Source: Burkholderiales bacterium | GTDB lineage: Bacteria > Pseudomonadota > Gammaproteobacteria > Burkholderiales > Thiobacillaceae | Direction of reading: 5' to 3' | DNA: 6,291 bases | Assembly: GCA_005790965.1 (NCBI GenBank) | Contig: SXTL01000075.1 | Span: forward strand, 1-6,291 | Position numbers and translations under genes: made by a program | The notes under the pieces: model-generated | The model's database searches: none | The model's input: the letters and a program-made list of their open reading frames with translations, nothing else | Told to the model about the DNA's origin: nothing | Part shown: one piece after another, positions 1 to 6,291 of the stretch | How positions within the stretch are numbered: position 1 is the first letter of the stretch | How the letters are laid out: every line of letters begins with the position of its first letter

Positions 1-187
1 AAACGGGTGCGGATCATGCGGGCGGTTATAGCGGTTAATGGAAGCAGGGAGTGGAGGCAGGGATTGGAAGCAGGGCTTGAAAGAACAGCGATGGCAAGAA
101 CGGCGCTTGAAAGTTGGATGCGTGCCAGCGATTTTACCCGACAAGGACGCGACGCTGCGTACTGAACGCCGGCAATACAAAGTAGTT
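1..187. other. Left-edge stretch with no identified gene
   Basis: I see no recognisable gene here. Reading plus frame 3 from base 3 gives TGADHAGGYSG followed by TAA at 36-38. Its codons are like those of the other genes in the window, so it may be the last 11 codons of a gene lying to the left, but it is too short to identify. Plus frame 1 is also open from base 1 to a TGA at 163-165, but it is rich in AGA/AGG arginine codons and runs through a tandem repeat, so I doubt that it is coding. The rest looks like spacer leading to the tRNA promoter. Confidence 0.4.
39..77. repeat. Three tandem copies of a 13-bp repeat
   Basis: Three adjacent 13-bp units start at 39, 52 and 65: TGGAAGCAGGGAG, TGGAGGCAGGGAT and TGGAAGCAGGGCT. 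They differ at only a few positions. A degenerate fourth start (TGAAAG) follows at 78. The unit length is not a multiple of three, and the array starts directly after the TAA at 36-38. A second loose repetition follows: GCTTGAAAG at 75-83 and 105-113, and AAGAACNGCG at 81-90 and 96-105. I assign no function. Confidence 0.65.
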
Positions 188-217
188 TTGACGCGCAGGC
201 GCGTTGGCGGTTAGAAT
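188..217 (+). promoter_or_regulatory. Sigma70-type promoter of tRNA-Val
   Basis: A -35 box TTGACG (188-193) and a -10 box TAGAAT (212-217) are separated by 18 bp. Both are close to consensus. The start site would fall near 223-226, just ahead of the mature tRNA 5' end at 232. The stretch after the -10 box (GCGCCCT) is G/C-rich, as in stable-RNA promoters that are inhibited by ppGpp/DksA. That regulatory reading is inference from known tRNA and rRNA promoters. Confidence 0.75.
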
Positions 218-231
218 TTGCGCCCTCTCCC

Positions 232-306
232 GGGCGGTTAACTCAGCGGTAGAGTGCCACCTTCACACGGTGGAAGCCACTGGTTCGATCCCAGTACCGC
301 CCACCA
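232..306 (+). tRNA. tRNA-Val (anticodon CAC)
   Basis: The full cloverleaf can be drawn. The acceptor stem GGGCGGT (232-238) pairs with ACCGCCC (296-302), followed by discriminator A303 and an encoded CCA at 304-306. The anticodon stem CCACC (257-261) pairs with GGTGG (269-273) around the loop TTCACAC, placing the anticodon CAC at 264-266, which reads the valine codon GUG. The T arm ACTGG/CCAGT encloses TTCGATC (284-290). The gene stands alone, with its own promoter upstream and a terminator 8 bases downstream. GUG is frequent in the coding regions of this window, so a dedicated CAC isoacceptor fits the codon use. Confidence 0.96.
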
Positions 307-314
307 GATTCATG

Positions 315-350
315 AAAAAACCCGCCAAGACGCGCCTGGCGGGTTTTTTT
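315..350. terminator. Bidirectional intrinsic terminator
   Basis: CCCGCCA (321-327) pairs perfectly with TGGCGGG (337-343) around a 9-nt loop. The stem is flanked by six A's (315-320) and seven T's (344-350), so an RNA from either strand gives a GC-rich hairpin followed by a U tract. On the plus strand it ends the tRNA-Val transcript. On the minus strand it lies 11 bases beyond the stop codon of the glycine-zipper gene (362-859). One element therefore insulates two converging units. Confidence 0.92.
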
Positions 351-361
351 CGGTCTGTAAC

Positions 362-859
362 TCAGAATGGGCTGACTTGCACATTGACGCGCAGGCGGCT
401 ACCCGGATCGTTGGGCAGGACAGCGGTGAACTCGCGGCCTCCGTAGCGATAGGTGACGCTATAGCCCGTCAGGCGCTGGGTCCAGTGATCGGTGACGCGG
501 CAGCGCTCCACCGTCTGGGGAGCGCCTGCGTTGTTCTGCATGCGGTCGCCGACGATGGCGCCGGTGATCGCGCCCAAAGCGGTGGCAGCATCCTTGCCCG
601 AGCCTTTGCCGACCTGATGGCCAAGAATGCCACCTGCAAGGCCGCCGATGATGGCGCCAGCCGGGCTCCGGTCGCCCTGTACCGCGCCGCTTTGCGGGGT
701 GGTGGTTTCCAGCCAGCAATCGCGCTTCGGTTCGTTAAAGCGCTCGTAAATCGGCACGGCGGACACGACCTGCGCGGTGTCGGAAAAATCGGCGGCGAGC
801 GCGTTGCCGCTCATCGGGATGGCCAAAGTAAACACGGCAGCGAGGGTGGTTTTATTCAT
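362..859 (-). CDS. Exported glycine-zipper (17-kDa antigen/SlyB-like) protein
   Basis: The product has 165 residues and begins with a Sec signal peptide (MNKTTLAAVFTLAIP, cleavage probably after ALA at residue 22). There is no lipobox cysteine, so it should be a soluble periplasmic or peripheral envelope protein and not a lipoprotein, unlike SlyB. Residues about 68-105 are a glycine zipper (AGAIIGGLAGGILG, then GAITGAIVGD), the hallmark of the glycine-zipper 2TM / Rick_17kDa_Anti family, which can form a membrane-inserting helical hairpin. The C-terminal part (about 118-165) is probably beta-rich. Two cysteines (C48, C120) flank the zipper and could form a disulfide. The ATG has a good ribosome binding site, GGAG at 867-870. 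The gene has its own promoter and terminator. Its precise function is unknown; a role in envelope integrity is inferred from the family. Confidence 0.88.
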   Translation of the reverse strand: MNKTTLAAVFTLAIPMSGNALAADFSDTAQVVSAVPIYERFNEPKRDCWLETTTPQSGAVQGDRSPAGAIIGGLAGGILGHQVGKGSGKDAATALGAITGAIVGDRMQNNAGAPQTVERCRVTDHWTQRLTGYSVTYRYGGREFTAVLPNDPGSRLRVNVQVSPF

Positions 860-898
860 GATGATTCTCCAGAAAAAGTTTGATGAAGGTTGTTCATC

Positions 899-929
899 AG
901 TATAGACGGGTTAAGTGACTTAAAGACAA
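899..929 (-). promoter_or_regulatory. Promoter of the glycine-zipper gene
   Basis: On the minus strand a near-consensus -10 box TATACT (899-904) lies about 40 bases upstream of the ATG at 859. The best -35 candidate is TTGTCT (924-929), with a rather long 19-bp spacer. Transcription would start near 891-893 and leave a 5' UTR of roughly 33 bases containing the GGAG ribosome binding site. The long spacer hints at a regulated or weak promoter. Confidence 0.6.
911..923. promoter_or_regulatory. Palindromic candidate operator TTAAGTgACTTAA
   Basis: This is a perfect 6-1-6 inverted repeat, TTAAGT-G-ACTTAA. It fills the spacer between the -35 and -10 boxes of the glycine-zipper promoter and lies 12 bases beyond the stop codon of the gene at 936-1283. 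The position is typical for a dimeric repressor, or for a MerR-like activator acting on a 19-bp spacer. I do not recognise the cognate regulator. It has no adjacent U tract, so it is unlikely to be a terminator. Confidence 0.45.
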
Positions 930-935
930 AAATAC

Positions 936-1283
936 CTAGCGGCGCGCCGGCGCGGGGCTTCGGCCTTCAAACCCTTGGCCAAAGCCGCTGGGTCCGGCGC
1001 CTGTTGCTGGGCCAAATCCAGGCGGCGGGCCACGGCGGGGATTGACCTCTTGCCAGACGGCCTCGCGCTCTTGGGAAGGAAGACGCAGCATCCGGTCACG
1101 AATCTCGCCCCGCAATTCGCGTTCCTGCCGCAGGCGGTCGCGGATCTCCTGCTTGATCTGCTCGGCCTCTGCCGGGGTGACCTGGCTGACTGGGGCGGTG
1201 TCGGCTGCCCTGGTCGTGACCGGGGTTGCCAGACTTGCCATCAGGCAGACGGTTGAGATGAGTGAAAAAATGCCGCGTCCCAT
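936..1283 (-). CDS. Small secreted helical protein with a Gly/Pro-rich tail
   Basis: I do not recognise the family. From the ATG at 1281-1283 the product has 115 residues. An N-terminal signal peptide (GIFSLISTVCLMASLATPV) has a probable cleavage site after TRA at residue 26. A highly charged helical segment follows at about 37-80, with the repeated pattern EIRDRLRQERELRGEIRDRM. A Gly/Pro/Phe-rich tail (about 83-115) ends PAPARR. A TTG at 1317-1319 would add 12 residues, but it lies inside a hairpin and puts polar residues before the signal peptide. The ATG is preceded by a purine-rich AAGGAAGGG and is preferred. The gene lies 76 bp downstream of 1360-1809 on the same strand, probably in one operon. 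It should be periplasmic; its function is unknown. Confidence 0.75.
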   Translation of the reverse strand: MGRGIFSLISTVCLMASLATPVTTRAADTAPVSQVTPAEAEQIKQEIRDRLRQERELRGEIRDRMLRLPSQEREAVWQEVNPRRGPPPGFGPATGAGPSGFGQGFEGRSPAPARR

Positions 1284-1310
1284 GGGGTTCCCTTCCTTGC
1301 TTTCTGACAG

Positions 1311-1330
1311 CCCGCCCAAGGTCGGGCGGG
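1311..1330. repeat. GC-rich hairpin between two minus-strand genes
   Basis: CCCGCCC (1311-1317) pairs with GGGCGGG (1324-1330) around a 6-nt loop. On the minus-strand transcript it lies between the stop of 1360-1809 and the ribosome binding site of 936-1283. No U tract follows (CTGTCAG), so it is not a standard intrinsic terminator. It is more likely an mRNA-processing or stability stem that sets the ratio of the two products, or a partial attenuator. Confidence 0.6.
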
Positions 1331-1359
1331 ATTCAGTCGATATTTAACGGGTTATAAAA

Positions 1360-1809
1360 TCAGCGGCCGCGACCACCACGGCCCGGGCCACCGCCTTGGC
1401 CTCGGCCCCCGCCTATGCCGCTCATATTACCGCTGCCGCCTTGATCTTGGCCACCGCTCGAAGCCCCTTGGCGGCGTCCTGCGCCGTAGGGGTTGCCCAT
1501 AGCTTGGCCGCCGGCAAGCGGGGCATCGGGAATGCTCACGCCGCGTTCGCTGGCGCGTTGTTGCATCTGGCTATGCTGCTCGGCACGCAGGGTTGAGCGT
1601 TCTTCGGCGCTGGTTGCACTGCGCATACGGTCACGCTGCGCGCTCCGTTCGGCATCGGTCATCAGCTCTGCGCCCCGCCGCAGTTGGCTCTGGCTTTGCG
1701 TGGGCATGACGGTTTCCACTGGGGCTGCCGGGACTACGACATCCTCGGCGAAGGTATGACCCGCCAGAAGCGGCAGGCTTACGAGCATAATACGGTTCAA
1801 AGTTTTCAT
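1360..1809 (-). CDS. Secreted protein with helical core and Gly/Arg-rich tail
   Basis: The product has 149 residues and a clear signal peptide (MKTLNRIMLVSLPLLAGHTFA, cleavage after A21). Residues about 48-90 form an amphipathic, charged helical region with the pattern MTDAERSAQRDRMRSATSAEER...RAEQHSQM...ASERGVSIP. I recall this pattern from small hypothetical exported proteins of betaproteobacteria, with no known function. From about 100 onward the chain is low-complexity Gly/Gln/Ser, ending GGGPGRGGRGR with RGG-like steps. The start is supported by GGAG (1816-1819) six bases before the ATG. It is divergent from the two-component system and probably the first gene of an operon with 936-1283, which has a similar design. 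A role in binding an anionic ligand in the periplasm is possible but unsupported. Confidence 0.8.
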   Translation of the reverse strand: MKTLNRIMLVSLPLLAGHTFAEDVVVPAAPVETVMPTQSQSQLRRGAELMTDAERSAQRDRMRSATSAEERSTLRAEQHSQMQQRASERGVSIPDAPLAGGQAMGNPYGAGRRQGASSGGQDQGGSGNMSGIGGGRGQGGGPGRGGRGR

Positions 1810-1914
1810 GATGTACTCCAGAAGGTGAGTGGACTAATTGCCACGCCTGCAGAATAGTGGGACGCTGTAACGCGGCCGTTTCCAAAGGGTTTCCATGTGT
1901 AACAAGTTATTTCC
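1810..1914. promoter_or_regulatory. Divergent control region, secreted-protein operon versus two-component system
   Basis: This 105-bp region must carry promoters for both directions. GTTTCCA occurs at 1878-1884 and 1889-1895, 11 bp apart, and ATTTCCA at 1909-1915, a further 20 bp on. TGTAAC occurs at 1866-1871 and 1898-1903, 32 bp apart. TAAC-AA-GTTA (1900-1909) is a short inverted repeat. OmpR-family regulators usually bind direct repeats spaced by one helical turn, so these are candidate sites for the adjacent regulator. On the minus strand TATTCT (1851-1856) is a plausible -10 box without a good -35 box, as expected for an activator-dependent promoter. I find no convincing sigma70 pair for the plus strand. 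Confidence 0.45.
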
Positions 1915-1918
1915 ATGA
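1884..1918 (+). CDS. Possible seven-codon leader ORF overlapping the regulator start
   Basis: The ribosome binding site AAAGGG (1884-1889) lies five bases before an ATG at 1895. The reading frame encodes MCNKLFP and stops at TGA 1916-1918; the coding part is 1895-1918. The stop overlaps the response-regulator ATG (1915-1917) as ATGA, the classic arrangement for translational coupling. The regulator itself has no evident Shine-Dalgarno in the bases before its ATG, which makes reinitiation after the mini-ORF plausible. A chance ORF of this length is common, so the confidence rests on the spacing of the ribosome binding site and the exact overlap. Confidence 0.4.
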
Positions 1919-2649
1919 ACGACGAGAACGGTGTACGCGTCTTGATCGTTGACGATGATCCGGGCCTGCGCGGTCTGCTGGCCGAGTATCTAAGCGCGCA
2001 GGGCATGACGCCCTTTGCAGTGGCCGATGGGGTGGCAATGCGTGCTTGGTTGCAGGAGCAGCGCGCCGATCTGGTCATCATGGATCTCATGCTGCCGGGC
2101 GAGGATGGTCTGGCCCTGACGCGCTGGCTTAAGGCGCAGGCCGGTCTGCCGGTGATCATGTTATCGGCGCGGGGTGAGGCCTTTGATCGCATTATCGGTT
2201 TGGAGGTGGGGGCGGATGACTATTTGCCAAAACCCTTCGAGCCGCGCGAGTTACTGGCCCGGATTCGGGCGGTCTTGCGGCGCGGGAATGTGGCCACGCC
2301 CGTGACGGTGCCGAGCGTCGAAGCGGTGGGGCTGCGCTTTGGACCTTATCGCATGGAAGTTGATACCCGGCGGCTTTTCCGTAAAGAGGATCGCAGCGAG
2401 GAGGAGGTCGCGTTGTCCGCTGCCGAATTTGCCCTGCTGGAAGTTTTTGTGACCCATCCGAATCGGGTCTTGAGCCGGGACCAGATCATGGATTGGTTGA
2501 AGGGCTATGAACGGGATGCCTTCGATCGCTCGATTGATATTCGGGTGACGCGGGTGCGGCGCAAGATCGAGCCGGATCCCACTCACCCGGTCTATCTGCG
2601 CACCGTCTGGGGGCAGGGCTACCTTTTTGTGCCAACGGGGGCGGTGTGA
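1915..2649 (+). CDS. ompR: OmpR-type response regulator
   Basis: A two-domain DNA-binding response regulator of 244 residues, close to the 239 of E. coli OmpR. The receiver domain (about 7-123) has the acidic pocket D13/D14, phosphoacceptor D57 in VIMDLMLPGEDG, S84 as the switch residue and K106 in LPKPFEPRELLARIRAVLRR. After a linker, the winged-helix domain (about 140-241) ends in the wing IEPDPTHPVYLRTVWGQGYLF, very like OmpR. Phosphorylation by the kinase encoded next should promote dimerisation on tandem DNA sites. The start is the only ATG that fits the conserved N-terminus (VRVLIVDDDP). No Shine-Dalgarno is evident; translation may depend on the mini-ORF at 1895-1918. The family is certain; strict orthology with E. 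coli OmpR and its targets is not, so the symbol is a nearest-family label. Confidence 0.93.
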   Translation: MNDENGVRVLIVDDDPGLRGLLAEYLSAQGMTPFAVADGVAMRAWLQEQRADLVIMDLMLPGEDGLALTRWLKAQAGLPVIMLSARGEAFDRIIGLEVGADDYLPKPFEPRELLARIRAVLRRGNVATPVTVPSVEAVGLRFGPYRMEVDTRRLFRKEDRSEEEVALSAAEFALLEVFVTHPNRVLSRDQIMDWLKGYERDAFDRSIDIRVTRVRRKIEPDPTHPVYLRTVWGQGYLFVPTGAV

Positions 2650-3980
2650 GATCCATCGGCCTCGTCGGGCGCAGCCTGGCTTTGTTGCTGGGGGCCTTTG
2701 TGCTTATTCAGGGGCTGGCCTTGGGTTTGGCCTGGACGCAAGTAATCCGCCCGCTCAGCGAACAGGCGGCTGATGAGATGGCGGCGCGTCTGGTTTTGGC
2801 CGCGCAGACTTGGGTTGAACTGCCGCCCGAAACCCGGACCGACTTTGAAAACGAATTATTGGCCCGCCATGATCTGGTGATCGAACCCCGACTGGCAACG
2901 GGCCCAGGCGTGCCGTTTCAGGCCCATGGCGCGAATACTTTGTTGGATACAGCCCTGGAGCGGGCCTTGTCCACGCGCGTCGGCCAGTCGGTTCAACTGC
3001 GCCTGGGCCCCGACCCCGACTGGCTGTGGGCCGATATCGATATGGGGCCACATGCCCTGCGGGTGGGTTTTCTGCATGCGCGCCTGGGCTTTAATGCCCT
3101 CTGGACTGGCGTGGGCTTCTTTGTAAGCAGTGCGCTGTTGCTGATGGGCTTGGCCACGCTGCTGGTGGGCCGCCTAGCCGTTCGGCTGCGCGCCTTGTCG
3201 GTCTCGGCGCAGGTTGTGGGGCAGGGTGGAAACCCGCTCCATCTACCCGAGACCGGGCCGCGCGAGTTGGTTGATCTGACCCGTACCTTCAACCGAATGG
3301 CGGGTGAGGTGGCGGCCTTGCTTGAAAACCGCACCGTTCTCCTGGCCGGCATATCCCACGACCTGCGCACCCCGCTGACTCGCTTACGCTTGGCCTTGTC
3401 CCTGTTGCCGCCCGGCCATAGCGAACGGGTGCAGCAAATGGAGGCGGATGTGACGCAGATGAACCGGCTGATCGGCGACATGCTGGTGCTGGCGCGCGAC
3501 CTGCAACCGGAATCGGCTTCGGCCTGTGACTTGGCCATCTTGTTGCCGCAGACCGTGGCCGCCTGCGCCGAACCGGAGCGGGTTCAGGTGAGCGGTCCGG
3601 AGCCGTGCGTTCGGGTGGTTGCGGCCTCGCCATTGCGCCGTATCGTAGCCAATCTGCTCGATAACGCCTTGCGCCATGGCGGCGGGGCGGCCGTCACCCT
3701 CCACTGGGTGAGCCCGGAGGAGGGCGTGCGCATACAGATCTGCGATCAGGGTGCCGGCATTCCGCCCGCGGAGCGCGAGGCCGTGTTTCGACCGTTTTAT
3801 CGGCGCGATGCTGCGCGCACGGACGGCGGTTCGGGTCTGGGTTTGGCGATTGTGCGTCAACTGGCCAATGCCTATGGCTGGCGAGTGAGCCTGGCTGAAC
3901 GGGCTGGCGGTGGGCTGTGCGCAGAGATTGAAATTCCGCCGTCGCAAATCCCTCAAGGCCAGACGGGTGGGCCGGGGTAA
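2646..3980 (+). CDS. envZ: EnvZ-type membrane sensor histidine kinase
   Basis: A sensor kinase of 444 residues (E. coli EnvZ has 450) starting at GTG and overlapping the regulator stop by 4 bp (GTGA), so the two are translationally coupled. TM1 lies at about 10-34, a periplasmic sensor region at about 35-150 (acidic, containing DPDWLWADIDMG), TM2 at about 152-175 and a HAMP domain at about 176-229 (P-E-x-G-P-R-E-L, then FNRMAGEV). The H box GISHDLRTPLTRLRLA carries phosphoacceptor H238. The ATPase domain has the N box NLLDNALRHG (N340), the G1 box DQGAGIP (D367), the F box FRPFYRRD and the G2 box GSGLGLAIV (395-403). All catalytic motifs are intact. The T in HDLRTP also supports phosphatase activity in EnvZ-like kinases. 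The ligand is unknown, and the periplasmic sequence is the part least like known members. The symbol marks family, not proven orthology. Confidence 0.92.
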   Translation: MRSIGLVGRSLALLLGAFVLIQGLALGLAWTQVIRPLSEQAADEMAARLVLAAQTWVELPPETRTDFENELLARHDLVIEPRLATGPGVPFQAHGANTLLDTALERALSTRVGQSVQLRLGPDPDWLWADIDMGPHALRVGFLHARLGFNALWTGVGFFVSSALLLMGLATLLVGRLAVRLRALSVSAQVVGQGGNPLHLPETGPRELVDLTRTFNRMAGEVAALLENRTVLLAGISHDLRTPLTRLRLALSLLPPGHSERVQQMEADVTQMNRLIGDMLVLARDLQPESASACDLAILLPQTVAACAEPERVQVSGPEPCVRVVAASPLRRIVANLLDNALRHGGGAAVTLHWVSPEEGVRIQICDQGAGIPPAEREAVFRPFYRRDAARTDGGSGLGLAIVRQLANAYGWRVSLAERAGGGLCAEIEIPPSQIPQGQTGGPG

Positions 3981-4001
3981 AATCGCCCCGCCCCCCTTTT
4001 T
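3969..4001 (+). terminator. Possible terminator or attenuator at the kinase stop codon
   Basis: GGGCCGGGG (3969-3977) can pair with CCCCGCCC (3986-3993), with one bulged C, around a loop that contains the kinase stop codon. Three more C's and then five T's (3997-4001) follow. This resembles an intrinsic terminator for the two-component operon, but the C's between stem and T tract weaken it. The same bases may carry a dnaE promoter, so the two readings compete or coexist. Confidence 0.4.
3978..3983 (+). promoter_or_regulatory. Candidate dnaE -10 box TAAAAT
   Basis: TAAAAT, one base from the TATAAT consensus, is followed by CGCCCC. It lies 39 bases before the dnaE ATG and includes the TAA stop of the kinase gene. 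No good -35 box is found at 16-18 bp upstream. A start near 3990 would give a 5' UTR of about 33 bases made of a C tract, a T tract and no Shine-Dalgarno. Confidence 0.4.
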
Positions 4002-4022
4002 GTTAATCGCCATAAACGCCCC

Positions 4023-6291
4023 ATGACTGCCCCCCAATTTGTCCATCTGCGCCTGCACAGTGAGTTTTCGGTGCAGGACGGGGTGCTGCGGATTGACGAG
4101 ATCCTCGCCCTGGCGCAGGCGGACGCGATGCCGGCTGTGGCCCTGACGGACTTGTCCAACCTGTTCGGCCTGATCAAGTTTTATACGGCGGCGCGTAAGG
4201 CGGGGGTCAAGCCCGTGGTCGGCTGTGAGGTCTGGATCGACACTGGCCACGCTGACCGTGCTGCGCGTTTATTGGTGCTGGTGCAGGACCGTGCCGGTTA
4301 CCGCTTGCTGTCTGAACTTCTGACTCGGGCCTATCGCGACAACCAGCAACGGGGGCGGCCGCTGTTGCGCCCTGAGTGGTTTGACGCCGGGAGCGAGGGC
4401 CTGATTGCCTTGTCAGGCGCGCAGTGGGGCGATGTTGGGCAGGCGATCCTGAATGGCAATGCCGATCAGGCGCAAGCCTTGGCGGCGGGCTGGGCGCGGC
4501 GTTTCCCCGGCCGTTTTTATCTGGAGATTCAGCGGAATAGTCGTCCGGAGTCTGAGCCCGCCTTGCAAGGTGCGCTGGCCCTGGCCTCCCGGCTGGACCT
4601 GCCGGTGGTGGCGACGCACCCGGTGCAGTTTAAGGGGCAGGACGATTACAAGGCGCACGAGGCCCGGGTGTGTATTGCACGCGGGGAGATTCTGGCCGAT
4701 CGGCGGCGGCCAAAGTTGTTTGTCGAAGACGACGCTTTTCTATCGCAGGCCGAGATGGCCCAGCGTTTTTCCGATCTGCCCGAGGCGCTGGCCAATAGCG
4801 TGGCGATTGCGCGGCGCTGCAACCTGACGCTGGAGTTGGGCAAGAGTCGCCTGCCGGACTTTCCGACCCCGCCCGGCGTGGGCTTTGAAGATTACCTGCG
4901 TGAGCAGGCCCGGTCTGGCTTGGCCGCCCGGATGCTGCGCCTGTACCCGGATCCTGCCGCGCGTGAGCAGCACCAGACGGTGTATGGCGAGCGGCTCGAA
5001 CTGGAGATCGCGACCATCATCCAGATGGGTTTCCCGGGTTACTTTTTGATTGTGGCCGACTTTATCAACTGGGCAAAACAGAATGGGGTTCCGGTGGGGC
5101 CGGGGCGTGGCTCCGGTGCAGGTTCGCTGGTGGCCTACAGTTTGGGCATCACCGATCTTGATCCGCTGCGCTATGCCTTGCTGTTCGAGCGCTTTTTGAA
5201 CCCTGAGCGGGTGTCGATGCCTGACTTTGATATCGACTTTTGTCAGGATCAGCGGTATCGCGTAATCGACTATGTGCGTGACAAATACGGTGCCGATGCG
5301 GTGTCGCAGATCGTCACTTTTGGCACCCTGGCGGCGCGTGCAGTGGTGCGCGATGTGGGGCGTGTGCTGGAACTGCCGTACAACTTCTGCGATCAGTTGT
5401 CGAAGATGATCCCTTCAGCGCCGGGCAAGAATGTCAGCCTCGACGAGGCGCTGGAACAAGTGCCCGAGCTCAAGGAGCGTTACGACAAGGAAGAGGAGGT
5501 GAAGGAACTCTTCGACCTGGCACGGCGGTTGGAGGGGCTCACCCGGAATGTCGGGATGCATGCCGGCGGGGTGTTGATTGCACCAGGCAAATTGACCGAT
5601 TTTTGCCCGCTGTATGTGGCCGATTCCAGTGAGGCGGTGGCGGTCTCACAGTTTGACAAGGACGATGTGGAAAAGGCTGGCCTGGTGAAGTTTGACTTCC
5701 TGGGTCTGCGCAACCTCACCATTATCGATCTGGCCGTCAAATATTGCCGTCAGATGGATCCGGCCTTCGCCACTGACCTCAACGCCCTGAGCTTTGATGA
5801 TCCAGCGGCCTACGCAATCCTGAAAAAGGCCAATACCACGGCCATCTTCCAGCTTGAATCGGAGGGCATGAAGAAGCTCTTGGCCAAGCTGGAGCCAGAT
5901 TGTTTCGAAGACATTATCGCGGTGCTCGCGCTGTACCGGCCAGGTCCGCTGGGCTCGGGTATGGTGGATGATTTTATCCTGCGCAAAAAGGGCAAGCAGC
6001 AGATCAATTATTTTCACCCCGACCTGAAAGACTGCCTGGCGCCGACCTATGGCGTGATCGTCTATCAGGAACAGGTCATGCAAATCTCGCAGATTATTGG
6101 CGGCTATACGCTTGGCGGCGCCGACTTGCTGCGCCGGGCGCTGGGCAAGAAAAAGGCCGAGGAGATGGCCGAGCACCGTGAGATCTTTCGTGCCGGCGCG
6201 TTGCAAAAGGGCTATGACGAAAAGCTCGCCATGCAGCTTTTCGATCTCATGGAAAAGTTCGCTGAATACGGCTTCAACAAGTCGCACACAG
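4023..6291 (+). CDS. dnaE: DNA polymerase III alpha subunit, 3' end cut by window
   Basis: This is the replicative polymerase subunit that extends DNA at the fork within the Pol III core and binds the beta clamp. The frame is open for 756 complete codons to the right edge, of about 1150-1170 expected, so the thumb-distal fingers, beta-binding and OB regions are missing only because the window ends. The PHP domain occupies about 6-280 (FVHLRLHSEFS; ALTDLSNLFGLIKFY). The palm follows, with PVGPGRGSGAGS (357-368), MPDFDIDF placing catalytic D401 and D403 at the same numbers as in E. coli, and VKFDFLGL with the third catalytic D558 (E. coli D555). The last visible motif is YGFNKSHT. The ATG at 4023 fits the family N-terminus, although no Shine-Dalgarno precedes it. 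Codon use and frame are normal; I see no frameshift. Confidence 0.98.
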   Translation, partial: MTAPQFVHLRLHSEFSVQDGVLRIDEILALAQADAMPAVALTDLSNLFGLIKFYTAARKAGVKPVVGCEVWIDTGHADRAARLLVLVQDRAGYRLLSELLTRAYRDNQQRGRPLLRPEWFDAGSEGLIALSGAQWGDVGQAILNGNADQAQALAAGWARRFPGRFYLEIQRNSRPESEPALQGALALASRLDLPVVATHPVQFKGQDDYKAHEARVCIARGEILADRRRPKLFVEDDAFLSQAEMAQRFSDLPEALANSVAIARRCNLTLELGKSRLPDFPTPPGVGFEDYLREQARSGLAARMLRLYPDPAAREQHQTVYGERLELEIATIIQMGFPGYFLIVADFINWAKQNGVPVGPGRGSGAGSLVAYSLGITDLDPLRYALLFERFLNPERVSMPDFDIDFCQDQRYRVIDYVRDKYGADAVSQIVTFGTLAARAVVRDVGRVLELPYNFCDQLSKMIPSAPGKNVSLDEALEQVPELKERYDKEEEVKELFDLARRLEGLTRNVGMHAGGVLIAPGKLTDFCPLYVADSSEAVAVSQFDKDDVEKAGLVKFDFLGLRNLTIIDLAVKYCRQMDPAFATDLNALSFDDPAAYAILKKANTTAIFQLESEGMKKLLAKLEPDCFEDIIAVLALYRPGPLGSGMVDDFILRKKGKQQINYFHPDLKDCLAPTYGVIVYQEQVMQISQIIGGYTLGGADLLRRALGKKKAEEMAEHREIFRAGALQKGYDEKLAMQLFDLMEKFAEYGFNKSHT

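Overview
The window looks like a chromosomal segment of a GC-rich proteobacterium, most likely a betaproteobacterium. This rests on the DnaE N-terminus (FVHLRLHSEFS...), the Shine-Dalgarno and sigma70-like signals, and the G/C-ending codon use. It is inference from family resemblance, not a database match. I see no mobile element, CRISPR array, integrase or rRNA.

Layout. Positions 1-187 hold no gene I can identify, apart from a possible 11-codon gene tail ending at 38 and a short 13-bp tandem repeat. A strong promoter (188-217) drives a complete tRNA-Val(CAC) with encoded CCA (232-306). A bidirectional intrinsic terminator (315-350) follows and also serves the converging minus-strand gene. 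On the minus strand lie three small exported proteins: a glycine-zipper protein (362-859) with its own promoter and a palindromic candidate operator, and a probable two-gene operon (1360-1809, then 936-1283) of helical secreted proteins with Gly/Pro/Arg-rich tails. A 105-bp divergent intergenic region separates that operon from a plus-strand two-component system. The latter is an OmpR-type response regulator (1915-2649) overlapping by 4 bp with an EnvZ-type sensor kinase (2646-3980). The last gene is dnaE (4023 to the right edge), the replicative DNA polymerase III alpha subunit, open for 756 codons and cut by the window end with both the PHP domain and the three catalytic aspartates present.

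How the parts may work together. The kinase senses an unknown envelope signal and phosphorylates the regulator. The back-to-back arrangement with the small exported proteins, and short repeats between them, suggest that the regulator controls its own operon and the divergent secreted-protein operon. This is inference.

The most interesting unlisted structure is a seven-codon mini-ORF with a good ribosome binding site. Its stop overlaps the regulator's start codon (ATGA), and the regulator itself lacks a clear Shine-Dalgarno. No clearly unprecedented system is visible; the conserved genes are ordinary and the novelty is in the small proteins and their control region.
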